Program-made: the position numbers and the translations under genes
Shown here: piece after piece, positions 1 to 7,522 of the stretch
Layout of the letters: every line of letters begins with the position of its first letter
Position numbering within the stretch: position 1 is the first letter of the stretch
Assembly: GCF_946480385.1 (NCBI RefSeq)
Contig: NZ_CAMLJP010000123.1
Span: 1-17,437, forward strand
Length of the DNA: 17,437 nucleotides
Direction: 5' to 3'
Origin: an uncultured Azospirillum sp.
GTDB taxonomy: Bacteria; Pseudomonadota; Alphaproteobacteria; Azospirillales; Azospirillaceae
Notes under the pieces: model-generated
Databases searched by the model: none
Told to the model about the DNA's origin: nothing
The model's input: only the letters and a program-made list of their open reading frames with translations

Positions 1-113
1 GCAGCGGCACCGAGGGCAAAGAGGCCGTCGACACCAATGCCGGTGCGCTTGCCGCGCGGGTGAATGCGCAGGGCTATCGCCAGCGCGGATCGCTGCTCGA
101 CGTATCGGTCTAG
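1..113 (+). CDS. C-terminal end of an unidentified protein (partial)
   Basis: An open frame enters from the left edge (first complete codon at base 3) and stops at TAG 111-113. The visible 36 residues end in NAQGYRQRGSLLDVSV. Codons show the strong G/C third-position bias of the genuine genes here, and a strong terminator follows 21 bases after the stop, so this is very likely a real gene end. The fragment is too short to recognise a family, and no function is proposed. Confidence 0.6.
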   Translation, partial: SGTEGKEAVDTNAGALAARVNAQGYRQRGSLLDVSV

Positions 114-134
114 GGAAACATCGCACCGCCCATG

Positions 135-173
135 AAAAAGGCGGCGGAGGGCGTCCCCTCCGCCGCCTTTTTT
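135..173. terminator. Strong intrinsic terminator, probably bidirectional
   Basis: A perfect 11-bp GC-rich stem (140-150 with 157-167, left arm GGCGGCGGAGG) has a 6-base loop. It is flanked by five A on the left (135-139) and six T on the right (168-173). It therefore works for the + strand gene ending at 113, and by symmetry for the minus-strand PRC gene whose stop is at 185. Confidence 0.9.
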
Positions 174-184
174 CGTGCACGGTC

Positions 185-625
185 TTAGTGGGACAGCTCG
201 CTCAGCGGACCCTTGCCTTTCACGGACTCATAGCGACCCTTCTGCCACTTCTCCAGGTTCTGAAGCTGCTGCTCGGTCATGTTGAGGGTGACCTTGTCGC
301 CCTTCATGTGCAGCTTGTTCAGCGGCAGCACGACGTCCTTGTCGCTGACGTCGACGGTGTGGTCGACGTCGATCACGGCATAGAGCTTGTTGTTGTAGCG
401 GACGACATCCTCGATCTCCGCCATGTTCTCGCCCTTGGCGCCGTAAATGTCCTTACCCTTCAGCTGATCGACATGCATCTTCATCAGCGCCGGGTCGGCG
501 CTGTCGTCGACGGCGGCGACCGTGGGGTTGTTGGACTTGGTCGCGCTGTTGTTCGAAGACGCGGCCAGGGCCGGCGTGGCGGCGAGAAGCGCGGCAGTGC
601 AGCCCAGGACAAGATAGCGTTTCAT
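185..625 (-). CDS. Secreted PRC-barrel domain protein
   Basis: The protein has 146 residues. Residues 1-21 are a typical Sec signal peptide: MKR, then a hydrophobic stretch ending ATPALA, with likely cleavage after Ala21. A low-complexity Ser/Asn/Thr linker follows. Residues about 50-110 have the PRC-barrel pattern (VDQLKGKDIYG, AEIEDVVRYNNKLYAVIDV, DKDVVLPLNKL). PRC-barrels are small beta-barrels found in ribosome maturation, photosynthetic reaction centres and many exported stress proteins; the exported form suggests a periplasmic role, not further defined. I chose ATG 625 over an in-frame start 14 codons upstream because it has a GGAG (633-636) 7 bases away and begins the signal peptide. 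Terminators lie on both sides (135-173 and 703-741), so it is probably monocistronic. Domain call good, role unknown. Confidence 0.85.
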   Translation of the reverse strand: MKRYLVLGCTAALLAATPALAASSNNSATKSNNPTVAAVDDSADPALMKMHVDQLKGKDIYGAKGENMAEIEDVVRYNNKLYAVIDVDHTVDVSDKDVVLPLNKLHMKGDKVTLNMTEQQLQNLEKWQKGRYESVKGKGPLSELSH

Positions 626-702
626 CGGTTGGCTCCATCTTATTGGGATGTTGTGGCGGATCAACACCCCTGCCGGCCGATGGGTTTCCTATTGCCCAAA
701 AT

Positions 703-741
703 AAGTTGGGCCTTCCTCCCATTTGGAGAAAGGCCCAACTT
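703..741 (-). terminator. Intrinsic terminator downstream of the clpP-like gene
   Basis: A perfect 12-bp inverted repeat (703-714 with 730-741, left arm AAGTTGGGCCTT) has a 15-base loop. On the minus strand it is followed by ATTTTGGG, a short U-tract. It starts 21 bases past the ClpP-like stop codon and isolates that gene from the PRC gene. Confidence 0.8.
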
Positions 742-762
742 CTTTGGTCTAACAAGGAACCG

Positions 763-1389
763 TTACTTCAGTTCGTCCATCGTGTTGATGACGTGGCTGA
801 CGATGCCGTAGTCCTTGGCCTCTTCGGCGAGCATCCAATAGTTGCGGTCGGTGTCCTTAGCGACCTTTTCCAGCGGCTGCCCGGTCTCACGCGCGATGAT
901 CTTGTTCAGACGCTCGCGCATGCGGATGATTTCCTTCGCCTCGATGGCGATGTCCGTCGCCCGTCCGCCCGTCCCGCCCAGCGGCTGGTGGATCAGGAAA
1001 CGGGTGTTGGGCAGACAGAAGCGGTCTTCCTTCTTCGCCGCCAGATAGATGTGGCAGCCGGCGCTGGCGACCCAGCCCGTGCCCAGCATCTTCACCCGCG
1101 GCTTGATGAAGCGGATCATGTCGTGGATGGTGTCGCCCGCCTCGACATGGCCGCCCGGCGAGTTGACCACGACGGTGATGTCGTCGTCGCTCTCATGGGC
1201 GAGAGCCAGCAGCTGGGCCGACACGACCTGCGCCAGCTTCATGTCGATCTGACCGAAGATCAGGACCGTACGCGCCTTGAACAGGCTCTGCTGCACGGCG
1301 GCGAACTGCGGCTGGGCGCTTTCCTTCGACTTCTCGTCCGGTTCCTTTTCAGGTTCGTCGTCGAACCGGGTGTATCCGACCTGCGCCAT
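763..1389 (-). CDS. ClpP-family serine protease (ATP-dependent Clp proteolytic subunit paralogue)
   Basis: The protein has 208 residues, about the family length. ClpP forms a double-ring serine protease fed by ClpA/ClpX-type unfoldases in the cytoplasm. The triad is visible: Ser109 in GWVASAG, His134 in LIHQPLGG and Asp179 in AKDTDRNYW. The oxyanion-loop motif NSPGG is at 76-80. The N-terminal 35 residues are unusually acidic and Lys/Glu-rich, and the Ser motif reads ASAG where the classical housekeeping enzyme has ASMG, so I read this as a secondary paralogue, not the main clpP. No clpX, lon or tig lies beside it, unlike a classical clpP locus. ATG 1389 is chosen for its AGGGAGAAG ribosome binding site. 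The open frame continues upstream to 1644, so an N-terminal extension of up to 85 residues cannot be excluded, but it has no ribosome binding site and is Pro/Arg-rich. Confidence 0.87.
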   Translation of the reverse strand: MAQVGYTRFDDEPEKEPDEKSKESAQPQFAAVQQSLFKARTVLIFGQIDMKLAQVVSAQLLALAHESDDDITVVVNSPGGHVEAGDTIHDMIRFIKPRVKMLGTGWVASAGCHIYLAAKKEDRFCLPNTRFLIHQPLGGTGGRATDIAIEAKEIIRMRERLNKIIARETGQPLEKVAKDTDRNYWMLAEEAKDYGIVSHVINTMDELK

Positions 1390-1553
1390 TGATGTTCTTC
1401 TCCCTGGTATCGGAAGCGGGGTATCGGGACCGGGATTCGCCGCCGGAGGACTCCCCCGGCTGCCGTCCCGCTGCCGCATGCGCCTTGCCTGCTTCACCAC
1501 ATAGCCCGTCCGGCCTTCATGTTCAACGTCCGGCGGGTCAAAATCGATGGGTT

Positions 1554-1585
1554 GGGCCATGGGTGGGGCCATGGTTGGGGTGGGG
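1554..1585 (+). repeat. G-tract block with potential quadruplex geometry and a short direct repeat
   Basis: Five G-runs of 3-4 bases lie within 32 bases: 1554-1556, 1561-1563, 1565-1568, 1577-1580 and 1582-1585. Their spacers are 1-8 bases. The motif GGGCCATGG occurs twice, 12 bases apart (1554-1562 and 1566-1574). Such spacing is compatible with a G-quadruplex on the + strand. In a GC-rich genome it could also be compositional, and no function is shown. Confidence 0.35.
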
Positions 1586-1587
1586 CC

Positions 1588-1646
1588 GAATGGAACGTTT
1601 GGAACAGCGTGCAACAGTTTTCCGGGGATGTTCCACTGTTCCATTC
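1588..1646. repeat. Imperfect inverted repeat built from GGAAC/GTTCC half-sites
   Basis: The left arm 1588-1606 contains GAATGGAAC, 3 bases, then TGGAAC. The right arm 1629-1646 read in reverse complement contains GAATGGAAC, 2 bases, then TGGAAC. The four GGAAC elements therefore form two tandem pairs in opposite orientation, separated by about 22 bases. It could be a multi-site operator in the divergent promoter region or an RNA hairpin. The GAAC spacing (5 and 4 bases) differs from the alphaproteobacterial LexA box (GAAC-N7-GAAC), so I do not call it a LexA site. Confidence 0.5.
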
Positions 1647-1809
1647 ACCGAACACGCGGGTGTCCTTCCAGTTCGCGCGGCACCATGCTCCTTCCTACCA
1701 TGCGGCGCCTCAGCGGGTAAGGGGCGGCGGGAAACCGGTGGCGCGCCATTGACGCCGTTCGCCCGACGCGGCCAAACTCCGCCCGCGAATGGGGCGGGGG
1801 TGCGACGGA

Positions 1810-2685
1810 ATGGCCGGGACCGGAATGGGGCGGGGTGCCTGCGACGACAGGTCGGCGGGCGTATCGGTCATCATTGCGGCTCATCGCGCCCACGATACCG
1901 TCGTCCGGGCGGTGCAAAGCCTGCTGGATCAGGATTGGACGGCGTGGGAGGCGGTGATCGTCAGCGACGACGGCACCGATTACCGGCCGACGCTTCAGGC
2001 CGCCGGGATCGACGACCCGCGGCTGGTCTTCACAAGCACCGGTCGGGTCGGTGCCGGGGCGCCTGCCGCACGCAATGCCGGGCTGGCGACGGCGCGGCTG
2101 GCGCTGGTGGCGCCGCTGGACGCCGACGACCGCTTCCGCCCCGGTCGCCTGTCTGCCTTGGCGCCGCTGGCGCTGGCCCATGGTGCGGCCTTCGACAATG
2201 TCGCGGTGGTGCGCGACGAGGACGATTCGCCCCTGCTGCGCCTGTATAAAGAGGGGCAGGCCCCGGCGCTACTGGACGGCGAGGGATTCGTGGCGACCTC
2301 CGTCCCGATGTTTCCGGTGGTGCGGCGCGATCTGGTGCCGGGCTGGGACGAGGACGTGAATTTCTGCGACGACGTGGTCTTCAACGTCCGGGTTCTCGAC
2401 GCCACCGGCCCGGTGCCGCTGGTGGCCGAGCCATTCTACGAATATCGCCAGCGCGCCGGTTCCATCACCTTTTCCGCCGACAGCGGCGAGCGGGCGGAGC
2501 GCTGTTACCGCCATGTGCTGGACCGGCTGGCAAAGGACGGCTTGGGCATTCGGGACGAGGCCCTGCGACAGCTCTTCACAGGGGCCATCGCCGCCAAGCG
2601 CGCCCGCAACGCCGCCTATGAGGCTGCCTTCAAGGCCGGCCGCTGCGCCAATTTCCAGGAGTTCCTGGCGCTGCGGGAGGGGTAA
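1810..2685 (+). CDS. Family 2-like glycosyltransferase (GT-A fold)
   Basis: The protein has 291 residues from this start. The N-terminal GT-A nucleotide-binding pattern is clear: VSVIIAAHRAHDTVVRAVQS at about 18-37, AVIVSDDGTD at 48-57, an APAARNAGLATAR segment at 84-96, and the metal-binding DADD at 104-107. The acidic VNFCDDVVFNVRVLD about 75 residues later fits the acceptor/catalytic-base region. It would transfer a sugar from a nucleotide-sugar donor to an unknown acceptor, probably in envelope polysaccharide synthesis; no other sugar genes are adjacent, so the substrate is open. The start is uncertain: ATGs at 1789, 1810 and 1825 are in frame, and the first and third sit in copies of an imperfect direct repeat (AATGGGGCGGGG). 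I prefer 1810 because a GGGGG run lies about 9 bases upstream. Confidence 0.82.
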   Translation: MAGTGMGRGACDDRSAGVSVIIAAHRAHDTVVRAVQSLLDQDWTAWEAVIVSDDGTDYRPTLQAAGIDDPRLVFTSTGRVGAGAPAARNAGLATARLALVAPLDADDRFRPGRLSALAPLALAHGAAFDNVAVVRDEDDSPLLRLYKEGQAPALLDGEGFVATSVPMFPVVRRDLVPGWDEDVNFCDDVVFNVRVLDATGPVPLVAEPFYEYRQRAGSITFSADSGERAERCYRHVLDRLAKDGLGIRDEALRQLFTGAIAAKRARNAAYEAAFKAGRCANFQEFLALREG

Positions 2686-2779
2686 ATCCGGAAGGGCCAA
2701 GCCCCCGCTGGTTTTGCTTTACCATTTTGTGTCAGTTTTGGTGCGTCGCACATCGCCGGACCGGACACGGGTAAACTCC

Positions 2780-3127
2780 ATGAACGCCCCGACCTGCTGC
2801 CTCGCGCACATCCCCGCCAATGGGAAGTTCTGGCTGAAGAACGCGCGGGTCCATGACCGATTACACGACATCCGGATCGAGAATGGCCGCGTCCGCGCGC
2901 TGGTGGCGGCCGGCGAGTCGCCCTGCTGCGCGCCGGGACTCGATCTGGAGGGCGGGGAAGTCCGGCGGATGGATGGCGACGGCGCGGTGACGGCCGGCGA
3001 TCCCGCCGATTTGTGGGTGACGCTGTGCGGCGGCCGGACGGTGCCGATGCGTGCCGGCCGGCTGGAAGGCGGCGGGAGTTCGGAGATGGCAGCCATAAAC
3101 GGACCGGCGGACGGTTCTGATCGCTGA
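2780..3127 (+). CDS. Mini-protein resembling the beta-sandwich ends of a cytosine deaminase-like amidohydrolase, catalytic barrel absent
   Basis: The protein has 115 residues. Residues 15-60 (GKFWLKNARV, DIRIENGRVRALV, APGLDLEGGEV) match the opening strands of cytosine deaminase/dihydroorotase-type metal hydrolases, which continue into a TIM barrel with HxH. Here the text jumps to a typical C-terminal segment, VTAGDPADLWV (70-80) and TVPMRAGRLEGG, which in full enzymes closes the same small beta-sandwich. All metal-binding His/Asp residues of the barrel are missing, so it cannot be an active hydrolase of that type. It may be an internally deleted remnant or a maintained stand-alone domain; codon bias still looks coding. 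The frame is open upstream into the glycosyltransferase, but that part is a shadow. The ribosome binding site is weak (GGG about 11 bases upstream). Confidence 0.6.
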   Translation: MNAPTCCLAHIPANGKFWLKNARVHDRLHDIRIENGRVRALVAAGESPCCAPGLDLEGGEVRRMDGDGAVTAGDPADLWVTLCGGRTVPMRAGRLEGGGSSEMAAINGPADGSDR

Positions 3128-3148
3128 ACCTTCTCGACTCCGGATGTG

Positions 3149-3170
3149 AACTGAACGATATAGTTCAGTT
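3149..3170. promoter_or_regulatory. Perfect 22-bp dyad, candidate operator for the efflux operon
   Basis: The arms AACTGAAC (3149-3156) and GTTCAGTT (3163-3170) are perfect inverted repeats around a 6-base GATATA spacer. It lies 60 bases before the adaptor gene in the only non-coding space upstream of the efflux operon, and it is AT-rich against its surroundings. The size and geometry fit a TetR/AcrR-type repressor operator, the usual control of RND pumps. No regulator gene is adjacent, so the binding protein would act from elsewhere. Confidence 0.6.
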
Positions 3171-3230
3171 TGCCCGGCGCCCCTTTCGGTTGCGCTGCGG
3201 TAGAACGAAACCCGTCCGGATCCCGGTCCC

Positions 3231-4385
3231 ATGCGTCACACGCTTCGCATCGCTGCTCTTCTCGTCCTGGTGGCTCTCGCCGGCGGGGCCTACTGGTATT
3301 TCGTGAAGCAGGGTGGGACCGTCGCCGGACTGACTGCGATGGTGACCGGTGCCGTGTCCGGCGGCGCGCCCGCTCCGGGGGGCGCCTCGGGGGGAGCCGC
3401 TGGTGGCGCCAAGCCGCCGGGCGGCACGCCGCCGATGCCGGTGGAGGCCGTTCCGGTCCGCATCGGCATGGTGGAGCGGACGGTGACCGCCGTCGGGTCG
3501 CTGCTGTCCAACGAATCGGTGGTGATCCGGCCGGAAATCGCCGGCCGCATCAGCGAGATCGCTTTCAAGGAAGGGCAGCGCGTCGCCAAGGGCACCGTGC
3601 TGGTCCGGCTGGACGACGCCATCGCCCGCGCAACGCTGGCCCAGGCCCAGGCGAGCATCGCCTTCTCCCGCGCCGAGCTGTCGCGTGCCGACCAGCTAGT
3701 GCGCCAGAACACCGGTCCCCTGCGCAACCGCGAACAGGCCTCCGCCAAGCTGCTGGCCGACGAGGCGGCGGTGCAGCTGGCCAAGGCGCAGCTCGACAAG
3801 CAGGTCATCACCGCGCCTTTCGACGGGGTGCTGGGATTGCGCAAGGTGTCGGTCGGCGACTTCGTCCAGGCCGGCAAGGACATCGTGAACCTGGAGGACA
3901 TCGACACGCTGAAGCTGGACTTCCGCGTGCCGGAGATGTTCCTGCCGGCGGTGAAGGTCGGGCAGACGGTGAAGGTGGCGGTGGATGCCTTCGGCGGACG
4001 CAGCTTCGACGGCACCGTCTATGCCATCGACCCGCTGGTGGATGTGAACGGACGCGCGCTGGCGATCCGCGCCCGCGTGCCGAACCCGGATGGCTCGCTG
4101 CGCCCTGGCCTGTTCGCCCGCGTGTCGTTGACGCTGACCACGGTGCCTGACGCGGTGCTGGTGCCGGAACAGGCCATCGTCGCCTTCGGCAAGGACCAGT
4201 ATGTCTTCAAGGTGGTCGACGGCAAGGTGGCCCAGACGAAGGTGACGCTGGGCGAGCGCCGCAATGCGGAGGTGGAGATTTCCAAGGGTCTCACCCCCGG
4301 CGACATGGTGGTCACCGCCGGCCAGCTGAAGATCCGCGACGGCGCACCGGTGGCTGTGGTTCCGAACAAGCCGGCCGGGAGCTAA
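3231..4385 (+). CDS. RND efflux periplasmic adaptor (membrane fusion protein, HlyD/AcrA family)
   Basis: The protein has 384 residues, the usual family length. Residues 6-24 form one hydrophobic N-terminal anchor. A Gly/Ala/Pro-rich linker (about 45-67) leads into the first barrel strands (PVRIGMVERTVTAVGSL) and the lipoyl-like half motif IRPEIAGRISEIAFKEGQRV. The coiled-coil hairpin spans about 130-190, followed by the second lipoyl half (ITAPFDGVLGLRKVSVGDFV), the beta-barrel (DTLKLDFRVPEMFL) and the membrane-proximal domain. Adaptors of this class bridge the inner-membrane pump and an outer-membrane channel across the periplasm. The pump gene follows after 4 bases. The start ATG has only a weak ribosome binding site. 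The substrate cannot be told from sequence. Confidence 0.93.
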   Translation: MRHTLRIAALLVLVALAGGAYWYFVKQGGTVAGLTAMVTGAVSGGAPAPGGASGGAAGGAKPPGGTPPMPVEAVPVRIGMVERTVTAVGSLLSNESVVIRPEIAGRISEIAFKEGQRVAKGTVLVRLDDAIARATLAQAQASIAFSRAELSRADQLVRQNTGPLRNREQASAKLLADEAAVQLAKAQLDKQVITAPFDGVLGLRKVSVGDFVQAGKDIVNLEDIDTLKLDFRVPEMFLPAVKVGQTVKVAVDAFGGRSFDGTVYAIDPLVDVNGRALAIRARVPNPDGSLRPGLFARVSLTLTTVPDAVLVPEQAIVAFGKDQYVFKVVDGKVAQTKVTLGERRNAEVEISKGLTPGDMVVTAGQLKIRDGAPVAVVPNKPAGS

Positions 4386-4389
4386 GTCG

Positions 4390-7300
4390 ATGATCCTGTC
4401 CGAGATTTCGGTCCGCCGTCCCGTCCTGGCGACGGTGATGAGCCTCGCCCTGATGCTGATCGGCATCGTGTCGTACCAACGCCTGTCGGTGCGCGAATAT
4501 CCCAAGATCGACGAGCCGGTCGTCACGGTGGAGACGACCTACAAGGGCGCCTCGGCTCAGATCATCGAAAGCCAGGTGACGCAGACGCTGGAGGACAGCC
4601 TGGCCGGCATCGAGGGCATCGACGTGATGTCCTCGATCAGCCGGGCGGAGAAGTCGCAGATCACCCTGCGCTTCCGGCTGGACCGCAACGTCGATGTCGC
4701 CGCCAGCGACGTGCGCGACCGGGTGGGCCGCGTCCGCGCCGCCCTGCCGTCGGAGATCGACGAGCCGGTGATCGCCAAGGTCGAGGCCGACGCCCAGCCG
4801 ATCATCTATCTCGCCTTCTCCTCCGACCGGCATTCGCCGCTGGAGGTGACGGACTTCGCCGACCGCTATGTCAAGGACCGGCTGCAGAACCTGCCCGGCG
4901 TGGCGCAGGTCCGCATTTTCGGCGAGCGACGATTCGCCATGCGGCTGTGGCTCGACCCGCAGCGCATGGCCGCCTACCGTGTGACGCCGCAGGATGTCGA
5001 GAACGCGCTGCGCCGGCAGAATGTGGAGATCCCGGCCGGCCGCGTCGAAAGCGTGGCGCGCGAGTTCACCGTCGTGTCGGAAACCGACCTGCGCAGCCCG
5101 GCTGAGTTCGAGAACATCATCCTGCGCGACGATTCGGGCTATCTGGTCCGGCTGCGCGACATCGGCCGGGCGGAGCTGGGCGCGCTGGACGAGCGGGTGA
5201 GCGCCCGCTTCAACGGCCGCGGCGCCGTCGCCATCGGCGTGGTGAAGCAATCCACCGCCAACCCGCTGGACGTGTCGAAGGCGGTCAATGACGCGCTGCC
5301 GAAGATCCGCGCCGCATTGCCCGAGGGCATGGGTGTGGATGTCGGTTACGACAGTTCGGTCTTCATCGCCAAGTCGATCGACGCGGTGTTCCACACCATC
5401 TTCGAAGCGATCATCCTGGTCGTGCTGGTCATCTTCTTCTTCCTGCGTTCGCTGCGGGCGACGCTGGTGCCGCTGGTGACCATCCCGGTGTCGCTGATCG
5501 GCGGCTTCGCCCTGATGTACGCCTTCGGCTTCTCCATCAACACGCTGACCCTGCTGTCGATGGTGCTGGCCATCGGCCTCGTCGTCGACGACGCCATCGT
5601 CATGCTGGAGAACATCTTCCGCTACGTGGAAGAGGGGATGAACCCGTTCCAGGCGGCGCTGAAGGGATCGCGCGAGATCGGCTTCGCCGTCATCGCCATG
5701 ACGATCACGCTGGCGGCGGTGTACGCCCCCATCGGATTCATGACGGGGCGTACGGGGCGGCTGTTCACCGAGTTCGCGCTGACGCTGGCCGGTGCGGTGA
5801 TCGTGTCGGGCTTCGTGGCGCTGACGCTGTCGCCGATGATGTGTTCCAAGCTGCTGAAGCATGAGACCAAACACGGCCTGCTCTACCGCGCCATCGAGCG
5901 GTTCCTGGAGGGGATGACCAACGGCTATCGCCGGCTGCTGCGCCTGTCCTTGCGGGCGCGGCCCCTGGTTCTGCTGATCGGGCTGGGCGTCGCCGCGGCC
6001 AGCTATGTGCTGTTCACCGGGTTGAAGTCGGAACTGGCGCCGGTGGAGGACCGCGGCACCATCGTCGGCATCGCCATCGCGCCGGAAGGCTCGACGCTCG
6101 ACTACACCATGGGCTACGCCCAGCGGATGGAGGCGCTGTTCCGCCAGATTCCGGTGCTGGAGAAGTTCTTCGTCGTCGTCGGCTTCCCGGTGGTGAACCA
6201 GGGCATCGCCTTCGTCCGCCTGATCGACTGGGACGAGCGCGACGTGAAGCAGCAGGCGATCACCGCCCAGCTGTTCCCGAAGATGTTCGGCATCCCCGGC
6301 ATCCTGGGTTTCGTCACCAACCCGCCCTCGCTGGGCCAGAGCCCGATCGACAAGCCGTTCAACTTCGTCATCCAGACCTCGCTGCCGTTCGAGGAACTGC
6401 AGACGATGGTCAACGCCATGATGGCGGAGGCGCGCAAGTTCCCCGGCCTGACCAACCTCGACACCGACCTGAAGCTGAACAAGCCGGAACTGCGGGTCAC
6501 GCTGGACCGCGATAAGTCGGCCGATCTGGGGGTGGATGTCGATACCGTCGGCCGCACGCTGGAAACCCTGCTGGGCGGGCGGCAGGTGACGCGCTTCAAG
6601 AAGGACGGCAAGCAGTATGACGTGATCGTCCAGGTCGCCAATGTCGACCGCCGCAACCCGGACGACATCGCCGGCATCTATGTCCGCGGCGGCACCAGTG
6701 CCACCGGTGGGCCGGGTCAGATGATCTCGCTCGCCAATCTGGTGAAGGTCGAGGAGCGGGTGGCGCCGAAGGAGCTGAACCACTTCAACAAGCTGCGCTC
6801 CGCCACCATTACCGCGACGCTGGCGCCGGGGACCTCGCTGGGCGAGGCGCTGGCGGTGATGCAGGCGGCGGCGAACAAGGTGCTGCCGGCCACTGCACAG
6901 ACCGATTATGCCGGACAGAGCCGCGAATTCCGCGAATCGGCGACCGGGCTCTATTTCGTCTTCGTGTTGGCGCTGGCCTTCATCTATCTGGTGCTGGCGG
7001 CGCAGTTCGAGAGCTTCATCGACCCCTTCGTCATCATGCTGACGGTGCCACTGTCGATGACCGGCGCGCTCGCCGCCTTGCAGATGAGCGGCGGGACGAT
7101 GAACGTCTACAGCCAGATCGGCCTCGTCACCCTGGTCGGCCTCATTACCAAGCACGGCATCCTGATCGTGGAGTTCGCCAACCAGCTCCAGCGCGCCGGC
7201 ACCGACATCCGCAAGGCGGTGGAGGAAGCCGCCGTGCTGCGCCTGCGTCCGATTCTGATGACCACCGGCGCCATGGTGCTGGGCGCGGTGCCGCTGGCCT

Positions 7301-7506
7301 ACGCCAAGGGGGCGGGTGCGGAAAGCCGTCAGGCCATCGGCGCCGTCATCGTCGGCGGCATGACGCTGGGCACGCTGCTGACCCTGTTCGTCGTGCCGAC
7401 GGTCTACAGCTATCTTGCCCGCAAGAAGCCGATGCGGGATGAGTCTGTGGAGACGGGGCAGGCGGCCGAGGGGCAGGCGCATGGCACGCCCCATCCGGCG
7501 GAGTGA
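4390..7506 (+). CDS. RND multidrug efflux permease (HAE1/AcrB type)
   Basis: The protein has 1038 residues, the full length for the AcrB family: 12 membrane segments and two large periplasmic loops. The start ISVRRPVLATVMSLALMLIG is a typical first segment, and REYPKIDEPVVTVETTYKGA a typical porter-domain entry. The proton-relay residues are present: Asp400-Asp401 in GLVVDDAIVMLENI (membrane segment 4) and Lys921 in LITKHGILIVEF (segment 10). The pump exports amphiphilic compounds or drugs using the proton gradient, as a trimer with the adaptor encoded just upstream. GGGAG (4377-4381) inside the end of the adaptor gene serves as ribosome binding site, so the two are translated together. No outer-membrane factor gene follows; a TolC-type channel encoded elsewhere is implied. 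Confidence 0.95.
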   Translation: MILSEISVRRPVLATVMSLALMLIGIVSYQRLSVREYPKIDEPVVTVETTYKGASAQIIESQVTQTLEDSLAGIEGIDVMSSISRAEKSQITLRFRLDRNVDVAASDVRDRVGRVRAALPSEIDEPVIAKVEADAQPIIYLAFSSDRHSPLEVTDFADRYVKDRLQNLPGVAQVRIFGERRFAMRLWLDPQRMAAYRVTPQDVENALRRQNVEIPAGRVESVAREFTVVSETDLRSPAEFENIILRDDSGYLVRLRDIGRAELGALDERVSARFNGRGAVAIGVVKQSTANPLDVSKAVNDALPKIRAALPEGMGVDVGYDSSVFIAKSIDAVFHTIFEAIILVVLVIFFFLRSLRATLVPLVTIPVSLIGGFALMYAFGFSINTLTLLSMVLAIGLVVDDAIVMLENIFRYVEEGMNPFQAALKGSREIGFAVIAMTITLAAVYAPIGFMTGRTGRLFTEFALTLAGAVIVSGFVALTLSPMMCSKLLKHETKHGLLYRAIERFLEGMTNGYRRLLRLSLRARPLVLLIGLGVAAASYVLFTGLKSELAPVEDRGTIVGIAIAPEGSTLDYTMGYAQRMEALFRQIPVLEKFFVVVGFPVVNQGIAFVRLIDWDERDVKQQAITAQLFPKMFGIPGILGFVTNPPSLGQSPIDKPFNFVIQTSLPFEELQTMVNAMMAEARKFPGLTNLDTDLKLNKPELRVTLDRDKSADLGVDVDTVGRTLETLLGGRQVTRFKKDGKQYDVIVQVANVDRRNPDDIAGIYVRGGTSATGGPGQMISLANLVKVEERVAPKELNHFNKLRSATITATLAPGTSLGEALAVMQAAANKVLPATAQTDYAGQSREFRESATGLYFVFVLALAFIYLVLAAQFESFIDPFVIMLTVPLSMTGALAALQMSGGTMNVYSQIGLVTLVGLITKHGILIVEFANQLQRAGTDIRKAVEEAAVLRLRPILMTTGAMVLGAVPLAYAKGAGAESRQAIGAVIVGGMTLGTLLTLFVVPTVYSYLARKKPMRDESVETGQAAEGQAHGTPHPAE

Positions 7507-7522
7507 GGAGGGGACCGGCGCC

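Larger units (their letters stand above)
1390..1809. other. 420-base region without a convincing gene, holding a G-rich block and an inverted repeat
   Basis: This is the divergent space between the clpP-like gene (minus) and the glycosyltransferase (plus), so promoters for both should lie here; I see no consensus -35/-10 pair. It holds a run of G-tracts (1554-1585) and an imperfect inverted repeat (1588-1646), listed separately. The open frames crossing it look like GC-rich shadows. Confidence 0.5.

Noticed and set aside
1390..1644. N-terminal extension of the ClpP-like protein
   Set aside because: The open frame continues, but it is Pro/Arg-rich, has no ribosome binding site, and a strong AGGGAGAAG precedes ATG 1389. 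Left as a possibility only.
1591..1644. LexA (SOS) box in the GGAAC/GTTCC region
   Set aside because: The alphaproteobacterial LexA site needs GAAC-N7-GAAC (or GTTC-N7-GTTC); here the spacers are 5 and 4 bases.
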